A DNA stretch of 36,380 bases from Planctomycetia bacterium (GTDB lineage Bacteria; Planctomycetota; Planctomycetia; Pirellulales; Thermoguttaceae), in assembly GCA_030535245.1 (NCBI GenBank), contig JAUNBJ010000025.1, positions 1 through 36,380 on the forward strand, given 5' to 3'. Position 1 is the stretch's first letter. Each line of letters opens with the position of its first letter. The notes below the pieces were generated by a model. The model worked only from the letters and a program-made list of their open reading frames with translations, ran no database searches and was not told the origin of the DNA. The position numbers were made by a program, and so were the translations under genes. Shown piece after piece: positions 14,804 through 23,715 of the stretch.

Positions 14804-17482
14804 TCAGGAATTGGCGGGAACAGGTCGGCCCGTCTTTTCGACGACGATCCGTTCCGGATATTTGATACGTCCGTGGTGATACGAAATCAGCCCCTTAATA
14901 ATACAGTCCTCCACCACGCGAAGGTCGGAAAGGGTCATGCCGCTTTCATCGAACTGGCTGTCCTCCATCCGGGCCTGCGAAATTTTGCGTACCAACCCCT
15001 CAATCCGGGCCGGTGCGGGATCGACCAGCGAACGGCAGGCACTTTCGCACGAGTCGGCCAACATCAGCACGACCGCCTCTTTCGTCTGCGGTTTCAGGCA
15101 GGGATAACGGAACGTGCTCTCGTCCACGTCGGGAACCTTGGCGTCGAGTGTGGCCCGGTTCTTCGCTGCATTATAAAACGAACCGACAAGCGTCGAACCA
15201 TGATGTTGCTCGATCAGGTCGATGATCTGTTCCGGAAGGTGGTACTGCCGTGCCAGCTCAATCCCGTTTTTGACATGCGCAATGATGATCAGGGCACTCA
15301 TGGTCGGTTCCAGCGCGTCGTGCGGGTTCCCCGTAGCGGGGGACTGGTTTTCGGCGTAATATTCCGGTTTGTAAATTTTCCCAATGTCGTGATAATATGC
15401 GGCAGTACGCACCAAAAGCCCGTCGGCATTGATGGCGTCGGCAGCTTTCTCGGCAATCGTGCCCAACGCGATGGAATGGTTGTACGTACTCGGAGCACGC
15501 GTCACCAGCTCGTTCAAAAGCGGGTTGGAAACGTCGCACAGCTCCAAAAGCCGCGCATCGGAAAGCACCCCCAGAAACCGCTCCAAAAATGGAATCAGCC
15601 CCTGAATCAAAAGCCCGGCGGTCAGAAGCTGAAGGATCGTGTGCATGGTGATGTCCAAAAGCTCGTACCCCATCGGCATTCCTGTCAGGATGTCGATGCT
15701 CGATGCGGTAAGGACGGAACCCAAAATAGCGTAAAGGGCAATTTTTACGAACTGCACCCGTCCGCGAAGCCGATCCAGCGGCAACGTTACCATCAGCAAA
15801 ATCCCAAGATAGAAGAACAACTCCAACTGGGAAAGCCCCAACGCCATGGAGGTAAAAATCGCCAGGATGGCACCAAGTACCACCCCCACGCGGCGACGGT
15901 ATTGGATCGTGATGATCTGACTGTAAAGGATCAGCGGAAGCAGGCCGTACCGCATGGAATCGGTGGAGAGCCAGACGGCGGCAAACAGGGTCAGCACCGA
16001 GAACGAAAGCACCGTAATCAGCCGTTCCATATCGGCAATCATCTGCGGTGCAACAAGCGTAACGTAGTACGCCGTCAGCAACAGCAACAGCAGCATGAAC
16101 AGGTATCCCGCAGACGCCCGTGCCAAACATTGCTGCCACGTCCGCGTTTTCAGCCACGCCTCGTTTTCGATCCGCAAAAGCGACACCATGGCAGGGGTCA
16201 GCAACGTCGGCACCAGCACCCCGTCCCGCATGGTAGCCGGCACGATTCGCTGCGACGTTTCGTACTGCTTTTCGACCCGCACCACGTTGTCCCGTGCCAA
16301 TTGCATCGCTTTTTGCGTCAGCGTCAGGTCGCGTGTCAGGTTCGATTTCCAGTTCCGGCAAATGCAGTAATACACCAAATCTCCGTCGTGGTCGGAACCG
16401 ACGACCTGCCGAATCGCCTGCCGCAGACGGAAATTCCGCTCGATCAACACGTCGGCCAGCGGCACCGTTTCCCGCCGGGACTCCAACGACGCGGGCATGT
16501 CCGGGGTTGGCTCCACGATATCCACCTGGCTTTGCGACCCCCGCGCCAGCGGATCTTCCACCACGTCCGACACATGCAAAAGCCCACAGCGAAAGAATGG
16601 ATTCATCGCCTCGCCCAACTTGCTGCAAACCTTGCTCAGCAAATCGTCCAGCGGCGGAATGACCGGCTCGGCGGGAATCGGCTCGGCAGGAACGGCAGGA
16701 ACGGCGGGAACCGTCGATGGGGTTGGCGGCGCCGCTTCCATGGGGTGCGGTTCCGCAGGCGTCGCGGCCATCTCCGCTGCCGGTTCCGACACCGTGTCCG
16801 TCTGGGATTGGGTGGGGGGTTCTTTCGTCGCGTCGCCCGCCTCTGGCATGGTTTCCGAGGTGGCTTCCGAAGGGGTTTCCGGCTTGGAAATCCTCGACGG
16901 TGCGGCAGGCTTGGGCAATCCCTCCGTCGGCGGCGTGGGAACAACCACCGTCGGTGGTGGCGTCACCGGACGCGGCGGTTCCACTTTCGGGTGCAAAAAT
17001 TTGAAAAACCCACGGGACTCCTCGGCCGATTCCGTCGATTCCGTCACCCCTTCCAGAGGCGAGAACTGCTCTTTCAATTCTCCCGGCAGCGCCTCGAACG
17101 ATTCGTATTGCATCGCCTGCTCCAGAATACGACGGATGGCGTTGATGTTGGTGACGAGCGTTTCATTATCGCTGTTTCGCGTGTAAATATACGGCACCTT
17201 GGCGGCGGCTATCTCCCGATTTCGTTCGGTTTCGTCGTCGTTGTACGTGATGAACGGAACGCGGGCCACAATATCGCGCTGGATGGTCGCCCCCACGTAA
17301 TACGGGAACGGCGGGTTCCAGATTCGCATGACCGCCCCCATGGCCAGCATGGCCAGAATCCCCAACCCCATTCGGGCCACAACGTCTTGATGACGCAGGG
17401 ATTCCAGCGTTTGCCGGAAGCGTCGGGGCATGGCCAGGGACGCCAGTCGTCGGGTTCGTGCTTTGGAAGTTTCGGTTGACAT
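14804..17482 (-). CDS. pgpH: 7TM-HD family cyclic-di-AMP phosphodiesterase (PgpH/YqfF-like)
   Basis: 892 residues. The family has an extracytoplasmic domain, seven membrane helices and a cytoplasmic HD domain; characterised members hydrolyse cyclic-di-AMP. An N-terminal helix at about 40-55 (GLGILAMLAMGAVM) leads into the outer domain (about 60-430). Hydrophobic helices run to about residue 640. The HD site follows, with YNHSIALGT and HDIGK at H698-D699, then IIIAHVKNGIELA and EQHHGS. Residues about 163-275 are a Pro/Ala/Thr/Glu-rich low-complexity insert inside the outer domain, which is unusual. The gene starts two bases after the phoH stop and is four bases from ybeY. Confidence 0.92.
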   Translation of the reverse strand: MSTETSKARTRRLASLAMPRRFRQTLESLRHQDVVARMGLGILAMLAMGAVMRIWNPPFPYYVGATIQRDIVARVPFITYNDDETERNREIAAAKVPYIYTRNSDNETLVTNINAIRRILEQAMQYESFEALPGELKEQFSPLEGVTESTESAEESRGFFKFLHPKVEPPRPVTPPPTVVVPTPPTEGLPKPAAPSRISKPETPSEATSETMPEAGDATKEPPTQSQTDTVSEPAAEMAATPAEPHPMEAAPPTPSTVPAVPAVPAEPIPAEPVIPPLDDLLSKVCSKLGEAMNPFFRCGLLHVSDVVEDPLARGSQSQVDIVEPTPDMPASLESRRETVPLADVLIERNFRLRQAIRQVVGSDHDGDLVYYCICRNWKSNLTRDLTLTQKAMQLARDNVVRVEKQYETSQRIVPATMRDGVLVPTLLTPAMVSLLRIENEAWLKTRTWQQCLARASAGYLFMLLLLLLTAYYVTLVAPQMIADMERLITVLSFSVLTLFAAVWLSTDSMRYGLLPLILYSQIITIQYRRRVGVVLGAILAIFTSMALGLSQLELFFYLGILLMVTLPLDRLRGRVQFVKIALYAILGSVLTASSIDILTGMPMGYELLDITMHTILQLLTAGLLIQGLIPFLERFLGVLSDARLLELCDVSNPLLNELVTRAPSTYNHSIALGTIAEKAADAINADGLLVRTAAYYHDIGKIYKPEYYAENQSPATGNPHDALEPTMSALIIIAHVKNGIELARQYHLPEQIIDLIEQHHGSTLVGSFYNAAKNRATLDAKVPDVDESTFRYPCLKPQTKEAVVLMLADSCESACRSLVDPAPARIEGLVRKISQARMEDSQFDESGMTLSDLRVVEDCIIKGLISYHHGRIKYPERIVVEKTGRPVPANS

Positions 17483-17484
17483 GT

Positions 17485-18510
17485 TTATTCGTATGCCCGG
17501 ATAATCTGTTGAACCAGGTCGTGACGAACGACATCCTTTTCGCCCATTTTGACGACCGCCACGTCAGGAATATTTTCAAGCCGTTTTACTGCGTCCAGAA
17601 GTCCGCTCGGCGTGTTACGAGGCAAATCCACCTGCGTGACATCTCCCGAAATCACCATGCGGGAGTTCGCTCCCAGACGTGTTAAAAACATCTTCATCTG
17701 GGAAAGGGTGGTATTCTGCGCTTCGTCCAATATAATAAAAGCGTCGTTGAGCGTCCGGCCACGCATGTATGCCAACGGACTCATCTCGATCACCTCGTCC
17801 TCCGTCAGACGCTTGAGCATCTGCGGATCCATCATATCTTTCAACGCGTCGAAAAGCGGACGCAGGTACGGGTCGATTTTGGCTTTCAAATCTCCCGGTA
17901 AAAAACCGAGACTCTCCCCCGCCTCCACCGCCGGACGGACCAGAATCAGGCGTTTGATTTTTCCCGCCTTCATCGCCGCGACCGCCGCCGCCACCGCCAG
18001 GTACGTTTTGCCCGTCCCCGCCGGGCCGATACAGAAAACGATTTCATTCTCCGCCAGCTTCCGAAGGTACTGCGCCTGCCCCGAAGTCCGCGGACGAAAA
18101 CGCCGTCCGTTAAAAACCTCCAAAGGCACTTCCGGTAAGATCGCGTTCTCCCCACTTTCCAGGTCGGTTTCCGCATCCTGAATGTGAGACAACAGGCACT
18201 GCAAATCCTCGTCCGTCAATTCCTCCCGCTTCATCAGCTTGTCGCGCATGACACGAAACAGCTCCATCGACAGCTCGACCGCCTGTGCCGGGCCATGAAA
18301 GAAAATAACGTTGCCACGCGACCAGATACGAACGCCCAAAGCGTCGCTGACACGTCGCTGATACCGATCCTGAAATCCAAACAACGCCACCAACGGCAGT
18401 GTTTCCGGAAGCGTAAAAGTTCTTTCGATCATGTACATTCCCGAAACCGTTCGGGAGTCCTGGGGTGATAAAAAACGAAACCGGTCGATAGACCCTGTTG
18501 CGTCGGACAT
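17485..18510 (-). CDS. phoH: PhoH-family ATPase
   Basis: 341 residues. PhoH proteins are P-loop ATPases linked to RNA metabolism; their precise function is unsettled. The Walker A motif GPAGTGKT is at 172-179 and the Walker B motif is in AFIILDEAQNTT. RPAVEAGESLGFLPGD and SRMVISGDVTQVDLP are further family blocks. The N-terminal region (about 30-110) resembles the KH-like segment of the long PhoH type. The first 24-26 residues are less conserved, and ATGs at 18438 and 18432 are alternative starts; none has a clear ribosome site. It heads the operon with pgpH, ybeY and corC and is divergent from the ThiF-like gene. Confidence 0.93.
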   Translation of the reverse strand: MSDATGSIDRFRFLSPQDSRTVSGMYMIERTFTLPETLPLVALFGFQDRYQRRVSDALGVRIWSRGNVIFFHGPAQAVELSMELFRVMRDKLMKREELTDEDLQCLLSHIQDAETDLESGENAILPEVPLEVFNGRRFRPRTSGQAQYLRKLAENEIVFCIGPAGTGKTYLAVAAAVAAMKAGKIKRLILVRPAVEAGESLGFLPGDLKAKIDPYLRPLFDALKDMMDPQMLKRLTEDEVIEMSPLAYMRGRTLNDAFIILDEAQNTTLSQMKMFLTRLGANSRMVISGDVTQVDLPRNTPSGLLDAVKRLENIPDVAVVKMGEKDVVRHDLVQQIIRAYE

Positions 18511-18548
18511 GAATATTATGCAACGGAATTCATGTAAAAAGCCCGTCT

Positions 18549-18554
18549 ATTATA
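18549..18554 (-). promoter_or_regulatory. Possible -10 box for the phoH operon
   Basis: On the minus strand a perfect TATAAT lies 39 bases before the phoH start at 18510. The hexamer about 17 bases upstream of it (TTCCCT) is a poor -35, so the call rests on the -10 alone. Confidence 0.4.
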
Positions 18555-18649
18555 CATCGAAAGGGGGCAGGAGGGAACCCAGGGGGGGTAGCGTCGTGGA
18601 ATCATCCTGTTTATACTATATTTTCACCCTTGATACAAGAGGAAAACCG

Positions 18650-19381
18650 ATGGATGCGAACCGTTATCAACGTCAAATCAATTTTACCCATTTTAATGCC
18701 GAAAGTCAAGGGCGACTCCGAAAGGCGTCGGTTCTGATTTGCGGCTGCGGCGGATTGGGGTGCGTGCTGGCCCAATGGCTCGTTCGGGCCGGCGTCGGAA
18801 AAATCCGGATTGTCGATTCCGATACCGTCGCTCAAACCAACCTGCACCGCCAGATTCTTTATACGGAAAATGGCGTCGGAAAGCCGAAACTGGAAATGGC
18901 TCTTGCCGCGCTTGCCGCCATGAATTCCGAAGTTTCCATCGAAACCGTTTCCGGACGCCTGACCGCCGACAATGCCGACGCGCTTGCCGAGGGGATGGAC
19001 CTGCTTCTGGATGCTACGGACAACTACGCCGCCAGGAGCCTCCTGAATGAAACGTCGCTTCGTCGGAACCTCCCGTGGATTTACGCCGGGGTTGCCGAAG
19101 CGCAGGGGCAGGTTTTGACGATTTTCCCCCACGAAACGCCCTGCCTGAAATGCCTGATTCCCGACCTTTCAACAGGTCTGCCGATTTTTGAATCGGGCGT
19201 TTTAGGGCCGGCGGTGGGGGTTATCGGGTCGTTTGAGGCGATGGAAGCGATAAAAATTCTCAGCGGCCACCGCGATGCCGTTTCCCCTTTTTTGACGACG
19301 TTCGACCTGTGGAACCATCGGTTCAGTTCCATTTCCCTTGCCGAGCTTCCCTCCTGCGGCTGCCGAAAAAACCATGAATGA
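18650..19381 (+). CDS. ThiF/MoeB/HesA-family adenylyltransferase
   Basis: 243 residues. Family members use ATP to adenylate the C-terminal glycine of a ubiquitin-like sulfur carrier (ThiS or MoaD) in thiamine or molybdopterin synthesis. The nucleotide-binding glycine motif GCGGLG is at 32-37, an acidic pair (D56, D58) follows, and NLHRQ is at 64-68. Zinc ligands are C165-x2-C168 (PCLKC) and C236-x-C238 near the C-terminus, in CGC rather than CxxC form. There is no rhodanese domain. The start at 18650 is set by AAGAGGA at 18637-18643; upstream in-frame starts from 18431 are rejected. No thiS, thiG or moa gene is adjacent, so ThiF and MoeB cannot be separated. Confidence 0.88.
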   Translation: MDANRYQRQINFTHFNAESQGRLRKASVLICGCGGLGCVLAQWLVRAGVGKIRIVDSDTVAQTNLHRQILYTENGVGKPKLEMALAALAAMNSEVSIETVSGRLTADNADALAEGMDLLLDATDNYAARSLLNETSLRRNLPWIYAGVAEAQGQVLTIFPHETPCLKCLIPDLSTGLPIFESGVLGPAVGVIGSFEAMEAIKILSGHRDAVSPFLTTFDLWNHRFSSISLAELPSCGCRKNHE

Positions 19382-19411
19382 TTCGCGGCAACCGCATACG
19401 GAACATCGGTT

Positions 19412-22400
19412 TTAGTGGTTTTTATCGCTGGAATGGGGACGTTCGTTAACCGTGAAATTCCATTGGGCCTGAAAATCGTTCCGTCCGTTGGACTTGCCAT
19501 CGAACACGGCGATAAAGAAATTCCGCCCGTCCTGAAAAACGTTATCGGGGAGATTCCCCTGCCAACCGTCCACCACAAGCACCGTCTGCCCGGCAATCTG
19601 TAATGCCACGGCTTCCGGGAATCCCTGTTCTTTGCTCTGCCACAAACGCCCCGCCTTCTCCCCGATTTTCCCCGACGCAAAATTGTTTCCATCCTGAAAA
19701 ATCGCGTACGAATCCACCGTCTCGGAGGTCATCATCCACGACAGGAACACGTTGTCCGGGTTCTGGAATTTCGCCGCCGAGGTTTTCATCGTCATGCCGA
19801 TTTTCGCGGAATCGTCCAGCACATAATCCAGAGCGTAATCCACCGGGCAGTGCATCTTGCCGAAACGGTCAAAGCGTCGCGGACGCCCCTCAAAATGGAG
19901 GCGAATCCCACCATTTTCACCACGTATAGCGACACGGACTTCCACTTCGTTGTCGTTGGAGTACCGTTCCCCCGCGGCGGCAAAACCGTGGTCGGTGTAA
20001 AGATTTCCAGAATGGTAAATGGGGCCGTTCGCTTTGGATTCCAGCGACTCAAGCGCCCCGGTTCGGGAAAGACGGATTTTGTAAAAATCATTCTCGAACT
20101 GCCAGCCACCCACGACCGACACAAGAGCACGCCCGGCAGCCGTTTGCAAGGGTTTTTCCAGGGGTACATTGGGGCCAGCCAACAAGACGTCACACGCTCC
20201 GGTCAACTCGGCGGTAAGCGTTTTGTTTTCGCCACACCGGTTCAGCCAGCGGGCACGGCCGGGAATCTGGAAAAAGCGGATGGCGAGCGGTTCCGGGCCA
20301 ACGGCGGTAAGCCCCGTCGATTTCAGCGGCCAGCACCATGAATCGAACATCGTTTCCGTTTCCAGCGTCCGCCAGTAGATACCGTGGCGGCTGTTTTTAT
20401 CGATGGCGTCGTTCCGGTAGAACAACCTGTCGCGGAGCGTTCCTTCCATACCGTCGGCCTGCCAGATGTCCGCATTTACGCAGGGGAGCAACAACGCAGC
20501 GCTTTCCGTATCCCCCTGAAACCGCAGCGCAAGCCCCTCGTCCTGTGCAGTGTAAATCAGGCGAATTACATTTTCCTTCCAGGTTACAGCTACCCCGGTC
20601 GTCTTGCCATCCTTCGAATCCGAAAGAGTAGAAACGCGTGGTTGGAGGTCGTGAAACGCATCCGGCAATTTCACAGAAACCCCTTCGAGCACCAGGGCAC
20701 CATTTCGGGCATACGCGCGGAGCATCCCGGTTTTTCTGTCGATCACCGCCCGCCAGTTTTTCCCTTCCAGAACCACGTCCCGGTCGGAAATTTCCGTTGG
20801 ATCCACCCTTCGGGTCATCCGGGTTTCCTGGGGTCGGAAGGGAATTTCCTCCAGCTCTCGCAATGCCAGCACCGTGTAACCGTACGCGGGCAGATGAACC
20901 GTCAGCTTTCCCTTTTCCACCATTTTCTTCTGTTCGGCCATCATGTCGGTAACTTGCGCAACCCCCGGAAGAGCCAGCGGAAACGTCGTTTCTTCCGATT
21001 TCAGATTCACAAGCACCACCGAGCGATTTTCCCCTCGGAAACGAATCGCCGCAAACACGCCGTCCGGCACGTCGAGCGAAAGGTAATCACTCGTTCCGTT
21101 TTGGAGTTCTGGAAGCTGGTTGCGGATATGGAAAATTTGCGCATACGCATCCGCGTTACCGACGTCCTGTTCCTGATACACCATCGGCATTCCGTCGATG
21201 AACGCGACCATTGCCATAAGCGCCCTGGCCTGTTGGATTCCGTAAAACGGCTGCGAACGAAGCGTGTCGTGACTTTCCAGATACCGCATCCGGATCAGTC
21301 CGGCTATCCCGGCATATTGCTTCTCGTACAGCCAGCGGCGGAATTTCGGCGTCCATTCCTCCGGCGTCATGTGGCGCAGTCGATGGTACAAATGGGCACC
21401 GGTAAAATCATAAATCGCGTCGGACACGGAACCGTAAATGTCACCGTTCACCTCCGCCAGGATACCGCCCGTCTCCGGCTTCACCGATTTCACCCCGGAA
21501 CGAATCGCCCGCTGCATGTTCAGCCCCCCCTGACTTCGGGAGAAACTGGCTCGGTTGTACGGAATCGCCGGATTCCAGTTATCGCATTTCGACCCGCTGC
21601 ACGCATCCACCCGGTAGCCATCCACACCATATTCGGTCATGTAGAATTTCGCCACGCCGTTCATGTAATCCTGCCACGTCGGCCAGTTGAAATCGAAACA
21701 CCAATAATCGTAGGTGCTGCCGTCCTGCTCGTACGTGAGCCATTCCGGGTGCTTCACCGCCCGTTCAAAATGATTCTTCCCCCCATGCGGCACGCTGTCC
21801 TGCATGACGTAAATCCCCGCGTCGTGGAATTTTTTCACCAATGCCCGGTACTCGTCGCCGGTGCCCAGCCCTTCCTGAAATTTGTAATAATCACGCGGAC
21901 AATAAATACTCACGTCCTCAATCGGCATCGACCAGACGGCGTTCATGTTCAGTTCCGTCACACGTTCCGCCAGCTTTTGCGCCGCCGTGAAACCGCCCAA
22001 ATCCTTGCAATTGCTCCCGATCGTTCCGCCCGGATGAAAACAGTAAAGATTGCTCGTCTCAAACGCCGGGGCACGATCTTTGGGAACCACCATGCCGATT
22101 TTCGCGTAAAGCGCATGAACGTTGTTTTTCAATACCTGTTCACCATCCGCATCCAAGACCAGCCAGAGAAGCGAAGAACCCAACTTCATCACCTTTCCCG
22201 GCGGCACGCGTCCCGCAATGGAAAACATCTGCGTTACCTGTAGCCCATCGTCGGTTCGGACAAACTCCGTCCCTCCATTGTCCGATTCGGGCGTCAGGTA
22301 ATTCACAACAAACAACGCCGTGCCAACCGCATTCCTCTGGAAAATCCCCGGACACTGCCACCCCGAACAACGCACCTTGCGGCGGGATTTCACGTCCTGC

Positions 22401-22906
22401 TTCTCCCCCCCAAAACTCCCCGGAAAAAAAACATACGCCTCGCCCGCATCCGCTTCCTCCGAAATCCGAAATGTCGGGAATCGCCACCAAAACGCCTTGA
22501 TTTTCACCTCCTCCCGACCGTTCCACGTCAGTACGGCAGAACGCGTCAACAAAGCCAACGCCGCGTCCAACTCGTACCGCAACACCACCCCCCAATCTCG
22601 TGCCGTGTACGAAACCTCCACCGTTCGTTCCCCCGTCTTTTTCATCCCCACAAACCGGTACGAATCCCAACCCACATACCGGTTGGCACTCCCTTCCTTC
22701 TCCCCCTGACACAGGTCAAACGGCAAATAACGCCCCTCCGAAACCCACTCCGACCCCCCTGCCGAACACATCGACACCAACGCCCCCGTCCCCTCGTCAA
22801 ACGTCACCCGAACGCTCGCATTCTCAAGCACCACCGGCGCCCCATATCCCCAAAGCCCCAACAAACCACAAACAAAACTAAAATAAACCAAACGGAACGT
22901 CTTCAT
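19412..22906 (-). CDS. Large secreted GH13-like (alpha-amylase superfamily) glycosidase
   Basis: 1164 residues with a signal peptide (MKTFRLVYFSFVCGLLGLWGYGA). A beta-rich N-terminal domain of about 290 residues is followed by a GH13-like barrel (about 300-600) and beta-rich C-terminal domains. The barrel shows the usual order: DGYRVDAC with nucleophile D434, ILAEVNGD with acid/base E485, and YLESHD with D547 as the third carboxylate. The family cleaves alpha-glucosidic bonds in starch, glycogen or related sugars; specificity cannot be read here. The N-terminal region resembles a galactose-mutarotase-like fold, and a similar segment seems to recur near residues 690-760. It probably follows the GH9 and FNT genes on one transcript, separated from FNT by 164 bases of repeats. 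Confidence 0.75.
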   Translation of the reverse strand: MKTFRLVYFSFVCGLLGLWGYGAPVVLENASVRVTFDEGTGALVSMCSAGGSEWVSEGRYLPFDLCQGEKEGSANRYVGWDSYRFVGMKKTGERTVEVSYTARDWGVVLRYELDAALALLTRSAVLTWNGREEVKIKAFWWRFPTFRISEEADAGEAYVFFPGSFGGEKQDVKSRRKVRCSGWQCPGIFQRNAVGTALFVVNYLTPESDNGGTEFVRTDDGLQVTQMFSIAGRVPPGKVMKLGSSLLWLVLDADGEQVLKNNVHALYAKIGMVVPKDRAPAFETSNLYCFHPGGTIGSNCKDLGGFTAAQKLAERVTELNMNAVWSMPIEDVSIYCPRDYYKFQEGLGTGDEYRALVKKFHDAGIYVMQDSVPHGGKNHFERAVKHPEWLTYEQDGSTYDYWCFDFNWPTWQDYMNGVAKFYMTEYGVDGYRVDACSGSKCDNWNPAIPYNRASFSRSQGGLNMQRAIRSGVKSVKPETGGILAEVNGDIYGSVSDAIYDFTGAHLYHRLRHMTPEEWTPKFRRWLYEKQYAGIAGLIRMRYLESHDTLRSQPFYGIQQARALMAMVAFIDGMPMVYQEQDVGNADAYAQIFHIRNQLPELQNGTSDYLSLDVPDGVFAAIRFRGENRSVVLVNLKSEETTFPLALPGVAQVTDMMAEQKKMVEKGKLTVHLPAYGYTVLALRELEEIPFRPQETRMTRRVDPTEISDRDVVLEGKNWRAVIDRKTGMLRAYARNGALVLEGVSVKLPDAFHDLQPRVSTLSDSKDGKTTGVAVTWKENVIRLIYTAQDEGLALRFQGDTESAALLLPCVNADIWQADGMEGTLRDRLFYRNDAIDKNSRHGIYWRTLETETMFDSWCWPLKSTGLTAVGPEPLAIRFFQIPGRARWLNRCGENKTLTAELTGACDVLLAGPNVPLEKPLQTAAGRALVSVVGGWQFENDFYKIRLSRTGALESLESKANGPIYHSGNLYTDHGFAAAGERYSNDNEVEVRVAIRGENGGIRLHFEGRPRRFDRFGKMHCPVDYALDYVLDDSAKIGMTMKTSAAKFQNPDNVFLSWMMTSETVDSYAIFQDGNNFASGKIGEKAGRLWQSKEQGFPEAVALQIAGQTVLVVDGWQGNLPDNVFQDGRNFFIAVFDGKSNGRNDFQAQWNFTVNERPHSSDKNH

Positions 22907-22945
22907 CTCTCCCGTATCTCCCTTTCTAATCTAAAACAAAGCTTT

Positions 22946-22993
22946 ATTAATTGATAATTGATAATTAATAATTAATGGTTAATGGTTGATGGT
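22946..22993. repeat. AT-rich iterated TTGATAATT/TTAATGG tract
   Basis: The tract holds near-tandem short units: ATTGATAATTGATAATTAATA, here split as ATTGATAATT, GATAATTAATA, then ATTAATGGTTAATGGTTGATGG. The same TTGATAATT word forms a hairpin at 31734-31762. It lies upstream of the GH13-like gene, within its likely 5' leader. Confidence 0.6.
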
Positions 22994-22996
22994 TTG

Positions 22997-23045
22997 GTGG
23001 GAATCCTTTTGAAAAAGAGATTCCTCTCCAAAATTTTTTACATGG
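22997..23045. repeat. Degenerate B-family repeat
   Basis: GGTGGGAATCCTTTTGAAAAAG followed by ATTCCTCTCC and AAAATTTTTTACATG (in parts) parallels hairpin 3 and its right flank in the element at 32912-32979, but lacks the central ACCCCACC block. GGGAATC and GATTCC form a short stem. It sits between the FNT stop and the GH13-like gene. Confidence 0.55.
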
Positions 23046-23070
23046 CTCACGGCTTTCACGCAAAAATGCC

Positions 23071-23700
23071 TCAATCCATACGTACCTTGTCGGCCAACGG
23101 AAGCAATACCCCCCCGACGCCATTTCCCAAAATCATCAACCCCATGCACCCCCCAATGCTCCCCCAACGCTCCGGAGAATAGCCCGCCGCCGCAAAATAA
23201 AACGCGTTCGCAATGCAATGCTCAAATCCCGAAAGAATAAAGATCATCACACACAAAAATACCAGCATGGCACGAAAAAGGTCCGGCAACTCCCCTTTCC
23301 GCCGAAAACTCTCCACCGCAATGTACATCAAAATCCCACAAAAAAGCGACAAGATGAAAAGACTCACCCCTCCGTCCGCCAGTTTCACGTCGCAAGTCGC
23401 CACGGCACGCTCCACCACCCCAACACATCGCGTCTGCCGCATACTCCAACCAACCAGAAACGTTCCCACCAAATTCCCCAACAAGATATTCAGCAGGAAC
23501 CCCAAATACGCAAACCACCTCTTTTGACACACCAGATAACCCACCGCGCCGGTGTAGAGCTTGAAGGAGTAACATAGAATCAGGAACAGCCCAAACCCAA
23601 ACAACGCCGCCCCCAAATACCGGTTTTCCACCGAAAGATTCACCGTACCGGCAATCCCAATTGCAACCCCGGCAAGCACACTGTTCAAAAACGTCTTCAT
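23071..23700 (-). CDS. Formate/nitrite transporter (FNT) family channel
   Basis: 209 residues, all within six membrane helices; shorter than FocA/NirC (about 270-285) because both termini are reduced. FNT pentamers pass small anions such as formate, nitrite or hydrosulfide across the inner membrane. The pore features are visible: the LYTG loop with T50 and GFEHCIANAFYF with the central H161. NILLGNLVGT (71-80) and ILGNGVGG (190-197) match the paired family repeats. AAGGAGGGG precedes the ATG and sits just after the GH9 stop, 15 bases away, so it is read from the GH9 transcript. Formate export or uptake during fermentation is plausible but not shown. Confidence 0.85.
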   Translation of the reverse strand: MKTFLNSVLAGVAIGIAGTVNLSVENRYLGAALFGFGLFLILCYSFKLYTGAVGYLVCQKRWFAYLGFLLNILLGNLVGTFLVGWSMRQTRCVGVVERAVATCDVKLADGGVSLFILSLFCGILMYIAVESFRRKGELPDLFRAMLVFLCVMIFILSGFEHCIANAFYFAAAGYSPERWGSIGGCMGLMILGNGVGGVLLPLADKVRMD

Positions 23701-23715
23701 GACCCCTCCTTAAAA

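Noticed and set aside
14798..17479. 893-codon plus-strand open frame opposite pgpH
   Set aside because: The translation is rich in Arg, His and Gln, as expected for the antisense of a GC-rich gene, and contains no domain. The opposite strand has a complete PgpH.
20384..22243. 619-codon plus-strand open frame opposite the GH13-like gene
   Set aside because: Antisense shadow; the glycosidase catalytic motifs are on the other strand.
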